This document shows, piece by piece, positions 1-6,924 of a DNA stretch of 36,103 nucleotides. Every line of letters begins with the position of its first letter. Within the stretch, counting starts at the first letter, position 1. A program made the position numbers and the translations under genes. Source of the DNA: Rhodobacterales bacterium (GTDB taxonomy: Bacteria; Pseudomonadota; Alphaproteobacteria; Rhodobacterales; Rhodobacteraceae); the NCBI GenBank assembly GCA_030950105.1, contig JAUZRV010000200.1:1-36103 (forward strand). The letters are read 5' to 3'. The notes under the pieces are model-generated. The model saw nothing but the letters and a program-made list of their open reading frames with translations, was not told the origin of the DNA and did not search any database.

Positions 1-42
1 TTCCCCTGGCTGTATGAGCGGGGTAACTGTAGTCTCTGTCAT
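1..42 (-). CDS. 5' end of an unidentified gene (partial)
   Basis: Reading the minus strand from base 42 leftwards gives an open frame that begins MTETTVTPLIQPGE and runs off the window edge. A purine-rich ribosome binding site (AGGAAAG) lies about 12 bases upstream of the ATG. Fourteen residues are too few to name a family. The start codon lies just inside one arm of a long-range inverted repeat (43-50 with 92-99), described separately, so its translation may be structure-controlled. The downstream neighbour on the same strand, at a distance of about 90 bases, is the acyltransferase gene ending at 133. Confidence 0.5.
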   Translation of the reverse strand, partial: MTETTVTPLIQPGE

Positions 43-99
43 GGCGTATCTTTCCTTTCCTGGAAATATTGGATGCATGAATCACATCCATGATACGCC
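43..99 (-). promoter_or_regulatory. Nested inverted repeats in the leader of the gene at 1-42
   Basis: GGCGTATC at 43-50 is a perfect complement of GATACGCC at 92-99, and inside it GGATG (71-75) pairs with CATCC (85-89). On the minus-strand transcript the outer stem would close immediately before the ATG and enclose the ribosome binding site. This could be a translational control element or simply an operator palindrome. It does not match a riboswitch class that I can recognise. Confidence 0.35.
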
Positions 100-132
100 A
101 CCTGAAAATTATGCCATCACCAAGATTCGCGG

Positions 133-1983
133 TTAACTCTCATAGGTTAAATGGCCGGGATCCCATGCAAGAGGCACATAGGTTTGGTCATTTTGATCGG
201 CTGAGCGAACCGTGCTCAGGCACAAGGCGTTGTCGCACAAGGGATCAAGCAACGATACAAATTTGACGCCCATTTGGGTTGCCCGTCGACGCAATATTTC
301 GTCGGCGTGTTCTATTTCGGCTGTATTGGCCTTTAGGTATCGGGATTGGGCAAGCGGATCGTCATATTTGGCAAGTTGTTCGGGTAAATTTGGCAACCAT
401 CGCGGTGCGCCGCCAACCACGATGATCTGGCTATCCGGGGCGGATTTTTGTAGCGCTTCGATGGTGGTCGGGAGATTTTCAAGTTGGTCATCAGGGTAAG
501 ATTTCCAGTTGGAATGTAGCACAATAATTTTTGGCAGTTGTTGGGACACTAGCGCAAAAGAAAAGCGGTTCAACCCTGCGCAGTTGGGGCGTTTTGACGA
601 AGCATATGTGGCGAGGGGCGGGCAAGAGGATGCCGTTATCTGAGAGGTGGAAAATCGTTCACGCAAACCAACCGAAAGCGCCGCAGCATAAGAATCACCG
701 ATGATCAGAATGTCGTTTTGAGCGGTTGAACATGTGTCTTTTATATCGGCTGAGGTTTGTTGGCGCTCTAAAAAGCAATCCCGCCGCCTGTAGAGGCCGT
801 CTTTGTCATAGTTCGCATAGGCAATTGTTGCCGTTTGAGCGGGGTTATAGGACGCACCGAACAGCAACCCGTTTCGGGAATCTCCATAGAGGCCAATTGC
901 GATAAACCCCGCGCCCACCAGACCGGCAACGCCAAACAGGGCACGCTGTGAAGCGAGGAACGGGTCGCGTAATGGGGCGCGGCGTTTGCGGAACGGATTT
1001 TCAACAAAGCGCCATGTCAGGTAGGCGAGCCCAAGCGAGGCGGCGGCCAATGCCAGCATAACCCAGTGTTCGGGCGGGGCGAGGCTTCTTAATCGGGCGA
1101 AGGCAAACAGGGGTTGGTGCCACAGGTAGGCGCTATAGCTTATCAACCCGATACCAACGAAAGATTTGTGGGATAACAGGGATGCAACCCATGTTCCGCG
1201 GGTTCCGTATAGGATTATCAGGGCGGTGCCACCCACCGGAGCGAGCGCATAGACCGAGGGGAAGGGCGTGTTGTTATCGTAAAAGAAGATGGAAAAAACA
1301 ATGAGAGCCAATCCAAAAGTTGACAGTGGAGTGCTGGGTTTTCGGGGCTTTGCCGTCACCATGAAGGCCGCGATGGAACCGGCGAACAGTTCCCAGGCGC
1401 GAGTCGGGGCCAGATAGAAATTGGCGCCGGGGTATTTGCGCCACCCCAGTTCGCTTAACAGCAAACTTAGCACCGAAATTGCAATAATGCTGTAGAATAC
1501 CGGATTGCGGCCAAAGCGCCAAAAAAGCATCAGGAAGATCGGGAACAGCATGTAATATTGTTCTTCGACGGCGAGGCTCCAGGTGTGTAGCAGGGGTTTG
1601 GTTTCGGAAGCTGCGCCAAAATATCCGCTCTCTCTCCAGAATAGAATGTTCGAGACAAACAGGCCAACGGCGACCAGACTCTGCGAGAAATCTTCGAGTT
1701 GCGAGGGCAGCATCCACATCCACGCGAAGGGGATGCAAAACAGCATAACGAAAAAGAGTGCTGGTAAAATGCGGCGGGCGCGCCGTTCGTAAAACCGCAG
1801 AATAGAAAAATTGCCCTGCTCAAGTTCGTTGATGAGGATTGTGGTGATGAGATAGCCGGAGATTACGAAGAAGATATCGACGCCGACATAGCCACCGCTA
1901 AACACGGTAAAGCCGGCGTGGAATAGAATAACCGGGATAACGGCGACGGCGCGTAAACCGTCAATTTCGCGCCTGTATTGCAT
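133..1983 (-). CDS. OafA/YrhL-type membrane acyltransferase with C-terminal SGNH domain
   Basis: The 616-residue product is predicted to O-acylate a surface polysaccharide or other envelope glycan. The N-terminal ~350 residues form the acyltransferase-3 membrane domain: it opens with YRREIDGLRAVAV, has the H in LFHAGF, the R-rich FYERRARRILPA motif and about ten hydrophobic helices. The C-terminal part is a periplasmic SGNH hydrolase-like domain with GDSYA (nucleophile Ser), GGAPRW, and DPGHLT (catalytic Asp/His). Two-domain proteins of this type usually transfer acetyl groups across the membrane. The frame stops only four residues after HLT, somewhat earlier than usual, but the predicted catalytic residues are all present. 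It is transcribed alone; substrate unknown. Confidence 0.85.
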   Translation of the reverse strand: MQYRREIDGLRAVAVIPVILFHAGFTVFSGGYVGVDIFFVISGYLITTILINELEQGNFSILRFYERRARRILPALFFVMLFCIPFAWMWMLPSQLEDFSQSLVAVGLFVSNILFWRESGYFGAASETKPLLHTWSLAVEEQYYMLFPIFLMLFWRFGRNPVFYSIIAISVLSLLLSELGWRKYPGANFYLAPTRAWELFAGSIAAFMVTAKPRKPSTPLSTFGLALIVFSIFFYDNNTPFPSVYALAPVGGTALIILYGTRGTWVASLLSHKSFVGIGLISYSAYLWHQPLFAFARLRSLAPPEHWVMLALAAASLGLAYLTWRFVENPFRKRRAPLRDPFLASQRALFGVAGLVGAGFIAIGLYGDSRNGLLFGASYNPAQTATIAYANYDKDGLYRRRDCFLERQQTSADIKDTCSTAQNDILIIGDSYAAALSVGLRERFSTSQITASSCPPLATYASSKRPNCAGLNRFSFALVSQQLPKIIVLHSNWKSYPDDQLENLPTTIEALQKSAPDSQIIVVGGAPRWLPNLPEQLAKYDDPLAQSRYLKANTAEIEHADEILRRRATQMGVKFVSLLDPLCDNALCLSTVRSADQNDQTYVPLAWDPGHLTYES

Positions 1984-2133
1984 TTACGTTCCATAATAAA
2001 ATTTAAATCAAAGATCTGTTGACCGCTGAATTAATTTTTTTGGGAAACTCGCATGATGGCGGCGTATTTGCAACGTCTCATCTGGCAATAAATGCCGGGC
2101 GGATGCTGTGAAAAGGGGCGTATATCGGGTGAC

Positions 2134-2721
2134 TCAGGGGCGAGAAACGGCGGTGTTTGACTGGGTAAGGATCATGCGGATCAAGGTATCGAGGGCGTTG
2201 GTGTTGTCGTGATTGTCTTGCGCGCTCAGGATCTCCATGCCGACGAAAGCGCCGTAAATCAGGCGGGCGTGATCGGGGTTCGGGGTGCCAAGTGCCACAA
2301 GGATGCTTTCGATATAATCGAGCCGTTGACGGTCAATTTCGATGACAGCGGTGTGGGCGTCGGCATTGGTTTGTGCCCAGGCGCGAATGGCAAATTCGGT
2401 AGCCGACCCGCCGTGGGTGGCATTTTTATTACCCGCGACGGCCATTTCACCAAGACGGATCAGGCGCTGTTCGGGGTCGTGCGCCGATTGCAGGGCTTCA
2501 ACGGTGGAATCATAGGCCCGTTGCCGCCAAAGCACGAGCATTTGACGGTGGAAATCGGGGACATCGGCGAAATGCCAATAAAACGAACCTTTGGTGGTTT
2601 TAAGGGCACGAGCGAGAGATTCGGCCTTGAGCGCGGAGGGGCCGTGCAAGGCAAGTGCGCGGAAACCGGCGAATATCCAGTCTTCGGGGGTGAGGCGTTT
2701 TTTGGAGTTTGGTTTTGCCAT
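2134..2721 (-). CDS. TetR-family transcriptional repressor
   Basis: A 195-residue regulator beginning MAKPNSKKRLTPEDW. The N-terminal helix-turn-helix is clear around residues 25-50 (LARALKTTKGSFYWHF, the classic TetR recognition helix with SFYWHF), followed by a helical ligand-binding domain with no recognisable ligand signature. The ATG at 2721 is preferred over an upstream in-frame start at 2763 because that start would place the first residues across the operators. The gene diverges from two membrane-protein genes, and two near-identical palindromes lie between them, so it probably represses that pair and itself and is released by an unknown small molecule. Confidence 0.85.
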   Translation of the reverse strand: MAKPNSKKRLTPEDWIFAGFRALALHGPSALKAESLARALKTTKGSFYWHFADVPDFHRQMLVLWRQRAYDSTVEALQSAHDPEQRLIRLGEMAVAGNKNATHGGSATEFAIRAWAQTNADAHTAVIEIDRQRLDYIESILVALGTPNPDHARLIYGAFVGMEILSAQDNHDNTNALDTLIRMILTQSNTAVSRP

Positions 2722-2729
2722 GGGACAAC

Positions 2730-2745
2730 CATACGGTGACGTATT
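2730..2745. promoter_or_regulatory. Palindromic operator 1 (probable TetR site)
   Basis: CATACG-gtga-CGTATT is a 6+4+6 near-perfect palindrome with one mismatch at the outer base. It lies just upstream of the tetR start and overlaps a candidate -35 box (TTGACT, 2744-2749) for the plus-strand genes. It matches operator 2, which begins 41 bp away, close to four helical turns, so both sites face the same side of the DNA. Confidence 0.7.
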
Positions 2746-2772
2746 GACTTGGGCAAGGTGCAAGCCTAACCA
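2744..2772 (+). promoter_or_regulatory. Candidate sigma-70 promoter for the two small membrane-protein genes
   Basis: TTGACT (2744-2749) is followed after 17 bases by TAACCA (2767-2772). The -35 box overlaps operator 1 and the -10 box abuts operator 2, an arrangement suited to repression by the divergent TetR protein. The -10 is a weak match, so this is an inference. Confidence 0.4.
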
Positions 2773-2786
2773 TACGGCAGCGTATG
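2771..2786. promoter_or_regulatory. Palindromic operator 2 (probable TetR site)
   Basis: CATACG-gcag-CGTATG is a perfect 6+4+6 palindrome lying over the presumed transcription start and just before the ribosome binding site (GGAG, 2791-2794) of the gene at 2803. Same sequence family as operator 1. Confidence 0.7.
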
Positions 2787-2802
2787 TATTGGAGAATCAG
2801 TT

Positions 2803-3177
2803 ATGAATAGATGGATGGCCGCAGCGGCGGGTTTGATGGCGTTAACCCTGGTTGCGCATGTTTTTGGTGGCGGGCCAGAGGTGATTGACGTGGTTATGGC
2901 GTCGCCATTGCCCGATGTGGTGCGGATGTTGTCGGCGGTGGTCTGGCACGGGATTACGGTGATGTTGGCGGTGTCGGTGGTCGGTCTCGGGTATTTGGCG
3001 CGGCATGAAAATCGCGGTTTGGCGATGATGATCGCAGGCGTGCAAATCGGGTTTGTCGGGTTGTTTCTTGGCTACGGGATTTTCGGGCTGGGCAATATTT
3101 CCGAGATGCCGCAATGGAGCGTATTTTTGGCGATGCCGATCATGATGGCGCTGGGCAGTCGGGGGCGCGCGACATGA
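2803..3177 (+). CDS. Small four-helix membrane protein, TetR-controlled
   Basis: The 124-residue product is almost entirely hydrophobic, with about four membrane segments (near residues 5-22, 40-62, 70-92 and 102-118). No catalytic motif is visible. The ATG has a GGAG ribosome binding site eight bases upstream. Its stop overlaps the start of the next gene (ATGA), so the two are translationally coupled and probably act together in the inner membrane. I do not recognise a function; such small pairs next to TetR regulators are often stress- or transport-related. Confidence 0.7.
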   Translation: MNRWMAAAAGLMALTLVAHVFGGGPEVIDVVMASPLPDVVRMLSAVVWHGITVMLAVSVVGLGYLARHENRGLAMMIAGVQIGFVGLFLGYGIFGLGNISEMPQWSVFLAMPIMMALGSRGRAT

Positions 3178-3590
3178 TTGCGGGGTTGGTGATTGCAGTA
3201 TTGGCGTTGATTGGCGCGGTTCATGCACTGTGGGGCGCGCGGATCTGGTGGCCGATAACGGACGAGGCACGGTTGGTGACGTTTGCCGTTGGGGGCAAAG
3301 GAATGGTGCGGATGCCACCGGCGGCGGCCTGTTATGCCGTGGCCGCGTTGATGGTACTGGGCATGGTTTGGGTGATGATGTTGGCGGGTTGGGTCGTGGT
3401 TTTGCCGCACCCCCTGGTGACGGTTGGCGGGTTTGTTATGGGCGCGGTTTTTATGGCGCGGGGCGTGGCCGCCTATGTGCCGTGGTTCGCGCGGATCACG
3501 CCACAACCGGAATTTCGCCGGATGGACCGGCGGATTTACGGGCCGCTGTGCCTTGTGATCGGGGGCGCGGTTTTGATCCTAGGCCAATAG
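3174..3590 (+). CDS. Small membrane protein, DUF3995-like
   Basis: A 138-residue protein beginning MIAGLVIAVLALIGAVHALW, with about four membrane helices and a conserved-looking internal stretch GKGMVRMPPAAAC. The layout (short helix, W-rich loop, then three helices) resembles the DUF3995 family, whose function is unknown. The ATG at 3174 overlaps the stop of the preceding gene by four bases, which decides the start against an in-frame one at 3114. The 3' end overlaps the end of the convergent acyl-CoA dehydrogenase gene by 12 bases, so the two transcripts run into each other without an intervening terminator. Confidence 0.65.
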   Translation: MIAGLVIAVLALIGAVHALWGARIWWPITDEARLVTFAVGGKGMVRMPPAAACYAVAALMVLGMVWVMMLAGWVVVLPHPLVTVGGFVMGAVFMARGVAAYVPWFARITPQPEFRRMDRRIYGPLCLVIGGAVLILGQ

Positions 3591-5237
3591 GCGGCGGGCG
3601 ATAACGGTGGCCTGAATTTCGGCGGCGCCCTCAAAAATATTGAGGATACGGGCGTCGCAGAGGATACGCGAAATCTGGTATTCGAGGGCGAAACCGTTGC
3701 CGCCGTGGATTTGCAAGGCATTGTCGGCAGCGGCCCACGCAACGCGCGCACCAAGAAGTTTTGCCATGCCGGCCTCGAGGTCGCAGCGTTGATCGTGGTC
3801 TTTTTGCCAAGCCGAATAATAGGTGAGCTGCCGCGTAACCATGATTTCAACAGCCATCATTGCCAATTTGCCCGAGACGCGGGGGAAATCAATCAGGGAT
3901 TTGCCGAATTGTTTGCGTTCCTGTGCGTATTGCATCCCGATGTCGAGCGCGGACTGGGCAACGCCAATGGCACGCGCCGCGGTTTGGATGCGGGCGGATT
4001 CAAAGGTTTGCATCAGTTGTTTGAACCCTTTGCCCTCGACGCCGCCAAGCAGGTTTTCGCCTTTGACGTGAAAGCCATCAAAGGCAAGTTCATATTCTTT
4101 CATACCGCGATAGCCGAGAACCTCGATTTCGCCGCCGGTCATACTCTCGGTGGGGAACGGGTTTTCGTCGCTACCGGGGGTTTTTTCAGCGAGGAACATC
4201 GACAAGCCACGGTGGTCGGTGGTGTCGGGATCGGTGCGCGCCAGCAAGGTCATGACATGGGTGCGCGCGGCGTGGGTGATCCAGGTTTTGTTGCCGGTGA
4301 CGGTGTAATCATCGCCTGTTTTCACCGCGCGGGTGCGCAATGACCCAAGGTCGGAGCCGGTATTGGGTTCGGTGAAAACCGCCGTTGGCAAGGTCTCGCC
4401 CGAAGCGATTTTGGGCAACCATTTCTGTTGCTGTTCGTCGGTGCCGCCACAGAGGATAAGTTCGGCGGCGATTTCCGAACGGGTGGCCAGCGACCCAACC
4501 CCGATATAGCCACGCGACAGTTCTTCGGAGACCACAACCATCGACGCCTTGGAAAGACCGAAACCGCCCATATCTTCGGGAATGGTGAGACCAAAAACGC
4601 CCATCTCGGCGAGGGCGTCGATGATCTCTATCGGGATCAATTCGTCCTTAAGGTGCCATTCGTGGGCATGGGGAATGACGCGTTCAACCGCAAACCGGCG
4701 GAATTGGTCGCGGATCATTTCAAGTTCGTCATCCAATCCGGTGGCCCCGACGGTGACATTGGCGGATTGTTCGACCATCAATTCAACAAGACGGGTGCGG
4801 GCCGCCTGGGAGTTGCCCGATTGGGTCAGGGTCATCACTTCGGGGGTCATAATGGCGCGCATGTCGTCCTGGGACAGGCCGATATCCTGGGGGCGGATGA
4901 TTTCGCCCTGGGACATCGGGATGCCACCGTATATCTGCCAGAGGTATTCCCCAAAGGCGATTTGGTGGATGATTTGTTCAACCTCGCCAAATTTTCCGTC
5001 TTTTTGCAGGGCCTCGGCCCATGCCTGCATTTGGGTAAGGGCCTGCGCATAGGTGGCAAGCCATGAAAGGCCGTGGGCGGCGGTTTGGTTGGTCTCGATC
5101 GCGGCACCGGAAATGCGTCCGTCTTGGGTGGTGAGATCACGCAGGCGGGTTTTGGCGGTTTCCAGAAGGGTATCCACGGGCGGGATCGCGGCGCCGGTCA
5201 ATGTGAGAAGATCGGGAAGAACGAGTGGGTTGGTCAT
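3579..5237 (-). CDS. mcd: Acyl-CoA dehydrogenase with N-terminal extension, probable (2S)-methylsuccinyl-CoA dehydrogenase
   Basis: The 552-residue protein has an N-terminal helical extension of ~150 residues followed by a complete acyl-CoA dehydrogenase fold: FGLTIPEDMGGFGLS, TEPNTGSDLGSLRTRA (flavin/substrate region), a TWITHAART stretch, and a C-terminal LNIFEGAAEIQ, whose Glu is the expected catalytic base. Ordinary short/medium-chain enzymes are ~380 residues. A ~550-residue enzyme with this extension is characteristic of methylsuccinyl-CoA dehydrogenase of the ethylmalonyl-CoA pathway in Rhodobacteraceae, which would oxidise methylsuccinyl-CoA to mesaconyl-CoA and pass electrons to ETF. 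The etfBA genes, HbdA and a B12 adenosyltransferase elsewhere in the window fit this. An alternative is another long acyl-CoA dehydrogenase. GCGCAA repeats precede it. Confidence 0.75.
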   Translation of the reverse strand: MTNPLVLPDLLTLTGAAIPPVDTLLETAKTRLRDLTTQDGRISGAAIETNQTAAHGLSWLATYAQALTQMQAWAEALQKDGKFGEVEQIIHQIAFGEYLWQIYGGIPMSQGEIIRPQDIGLSQDDMRAIMTPEVMTLTQSGNSQAARTRLVELMVEQSANVTVGATGLDDELEMIRDQFRRFAVERVIPHAHEWHLKDELIPIEIIDALAEMGVFGLTIPEDMGGFGLSKASMVVVSEELSRGYIGVGSLATRSEIAAELILCGGTDEQQQKWLPKIASGETLPTAVFTEPNTGSDLGSLRTRAVKTGDDYTVTGNKTWITHAARTHVMTLLARTDPDTTDHRGLSMFLAEKTPGSDENPFPTESMTGGEIEVLGYRGMKEYELAFDGFHVKGENLLGGVEGKGFKQLMQTFESARIQTAARAIGVAQSALDIGMQYAQERKQFGKSLIDFPRVSGKLAMMAVEIMVTRQLTYYSAWQKDHDQRCDLEAGMAKLLGARVAWAAADNALQIHGGNGFALEYQISRILCDARILNIFEGAAEIQATVIARRLLA

Positions 5238-5290
5238 GATGGAATCCTGCCGGTTGCGGGCCTGTAGTGGTTTGGGGTGTGGTAATCACT

Positions 5291-5351
5291 TTGCAGGTGC
5301 AGCGCAACTTAAATGCGCAATGCTGCGGTGCTTTGGTTGATAGTTGCGCGC
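5291..5351. promoter_or_regulatory. GCGCAA repeat cluster upstream of the acyl-CoA dehydrogenase gene
   Basis: GCGCAA occurs at 5302-5307 and 5315-5320 and in inverted orientation (TTGCGC) at 5344-5349. The first also completes a TTGC...GCAA inverted pair (5291-5307). The cluster lies in the intergenic region shared with the divergent TauE-type gene. Related half-sites occur upstream of pckA. A RamB-type or other carbon regulator could bind here, but that is inference from position only. Confidence 0.35.
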
Positions 5352-5406
5352 TAGAATTGTGCGTGGAATTTTCTTTTGTTGCGTGGCGGCGGTGGTATGA
5401 GGGGCC

Positions 5407-6177
5407 ATGGAAATGATTTTTGCAGTGATGGACCCGCAGGTTTTTGCCGTTGCGATGATGATTGCGTTACTGGCGGGGGTGATCAAGGGAATCGTCGGGT
5501 TTGCCATGCCGATGATCATGATTTCAGGGTTGAGTTCGCTGATTTCGCCTGAATTGGCGTTGGCGGGATTGATCGTGCCGACATTGTTGGCCAACGGGTG
5601 GCAGGCATTGCGGCAGGGACCGCACGCGGCATGGCAATCGGTGGCGCAGTTCCGGGTTTTTCTCGGCGTCGGGTTGGCGATGTTGTTGATTTCGTCGCAA
5701 TTGGTGCGCGTGTTGCCGGCGTCGGTTTTGTTGATGGGGATCGGCGCGCCGGTGGCCCTGTTTGCGGTGTTGCAATTGCTGGGCTGGCAATTGCGGTTGC
5801 CGGACAAAAAACGCGGTTGGATCGAGGCGGCGATTGGCGGATTTGCCGGATTTATCGGGGGCATGTCAGGGGTCTGGGGACCGCCAACCGTGGCCTATTT
5901 GACTGCGCTCGGAACACCGAAGCGCGACCATATCCGGGTGCAGGGCGTGGTCTATGGATTAGGCGCGGTGGCGTTGTTCGGGGCGCATATCGGATCGGGC
6001 GTGTTGCGGGCGCAGACCTTGCCGTTCTCGCTGGCGCTGGTTTTCCCGTCGATATTGGGGATGTGGGTCGGATTGCAGGTGCAGGACCGGATTGACCACG
6101 TGATATTTAGGCGCGCAACTTTGGCGGTTCTGTTGATTGCGGGGTTGAATTTGGTGCGGCGCGGGATGGTTGGATAG
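5407..6177 (+). CDS. TauE/SafE-family (sulfite/organosulfonate exporter type) permease
   Basis: A 256-residue inner-membrane protein with about eight hydrophobic helices in two repeats. The family signatures are visible near the start of each repeat: LLAGVIKGIVGFAMPM at about residues 19-34 and GGFAGFIGGMSGVWGPP at about 145-161. Members of this family move sulfite, sulfoacetate, taurine breakdown products or other anions; the substrate cannot be read from sequence. It stands alone between divergent and convergent minus-strand genes. Confidence 0.85.
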   Translation: MEMIFAVMDPQVFAVAMMIALLAGVIKGIVGFAMPMIMISGLSSLISPELALAGLIVPTLLANGWQALRQGPHAAWQSVAQFRVFLGVGLAMLLISSQLVRVLPASVLLMGIGAPVALFAVLQLLGWQLRLPDKKRGWIEAAIGGFAGFIGGMSGVWGPPTVAYLTALGTPKRDHIRVQGVVYGLGAVALFGAHIGSGVLRAQTLPFSLALVFPSILGMWVGLQVQDRIDHVIFRRATLAVLLIAGLNLVRRGMVG

Positions 6178-6211
6178 AGGCCGGCGCCGGCGGCGGGGGG
6201 CGGATTTGTGG

Positions 6212-6763
6212 TTAGCTCATGAAGGCGTCGCCGTTGCAAATCGCGCTTTGCAGGGGCGCTTGCGCGGTCGGGACCACGTCGAATTCGACACGATAGAGTA
6301 AGGTGCCGTTATCGTAGGCCTCAAAAACCCACGGGCCGGTGGCCATTTCATACGGGAAATCAAAGGTGAAGGCGCGGGTAGTGAGATCACCGGCGAGGAT
6401 GTCGGAACTCCAGCGTTCAACAGTGGTGTTTTGCGGGCCAAAGGGCGGGTGATGGGTCAGGATTTCGACATCCATCATATCGCCGCCCTCTACTGCGCGG
6501 GTTTTGATCCCGAAGGTCAGCCCGAGAATGGCGGGAACGCGGGTGCCATACCAGTTGATCACCGGATCATTGGCGATGCGGTTGATCTCGCCAAGGATGG
6601 TATCGGGGGCGGGCTCGGTGCCGGTGACTTCGACGAAGCAGATCAGCCCGACCTCGATTTCTGCGATGCGGGTTTCGTCAAACCAGATGCCGCGGGATTG
6701 TGACAAGGCGGGGGCGGCAAAGGCGAAAATCAGCCACAACAGGGGTAAAGTTATGTGTTTCAT
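6212..6763 (-). CDS. Secreted protein, possibly DUF3859 family
   Basis: The 183-residue product starts with a good signal peptide (MKHITLPLLWLIFAFAAPALSQ) that decides the start at 6763 rather than 6820. The mature part is predicted to be mostly beta strand, with phrases such as GLICFVEVTGTEPAPDT, LTHHPPFGPQNTTVERW and FPYEMATGPWVFEAYDNG. This pattern, including the HPP.GP and WxFE elements, resembles DUF3859 proteins as I remember them. Two cysteines (in GLICF and in AICNGD near the C-terminus) could form a disulfide. Location is periplasmic; function unknown. It is convergent with the TauE-type gene. Confidence 0.6.
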   Translation of the reverse strand: MKHITLPLLWLIFAFAAPALSQSRGIWFDETRIAEIEVGLICFVEVTGTEPAPDTILGEINRIANDPVINWYGTRVPAILGLTFGIKTRAVEGGDMMDVEILTHHPPFGPQNTTVERWSSDILAGDLTTRAFTFDFPYEMATGPWVFEAYDNGTLLYRVEFDVVPTAQAPLQSAICNGDAFMS

Positions 6764-6867
6764 TGAGGCAGTGTAGCGGCCAGCGCCAAAGTTGACACCC
6801 CTTAACCGCCGCGCGTGCATCCAATGCCGTGACTGGATGATAGGCCGGCGAAATTGGAGCCGCCACT

Positions 6868-6903
6868 AAAAAGGGCCATTGTGGTAAATACCGCAACAGC
6901 CCT
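6868..6903 (-). terminator. Intrinsic terminator of pckA
   Basis: On the minus strand, about 20 bases after the pckA stop, AGGGC/GCCCT arms (6872-6876 with 6899-6903) enclose a second stem TTGTGGT/ACCGCAA around an AAAT loop. The hairpin is followed by TTTTTAG (from 6872 down). Confidence 0.75.
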
Positions 6904-6924
6904 GTTCAGGTTGTTTTGAAAATC

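Noticed and set aside
6180-6191. Palindrome GCCGGCGCCGGC between the TauE-type gene and the secreted protein gene as terminator
   Set aside because: It is a perfect 12-bp palindrome but without a loop or T-run, and GC-rich palindromes of this kind are common in such genomes.
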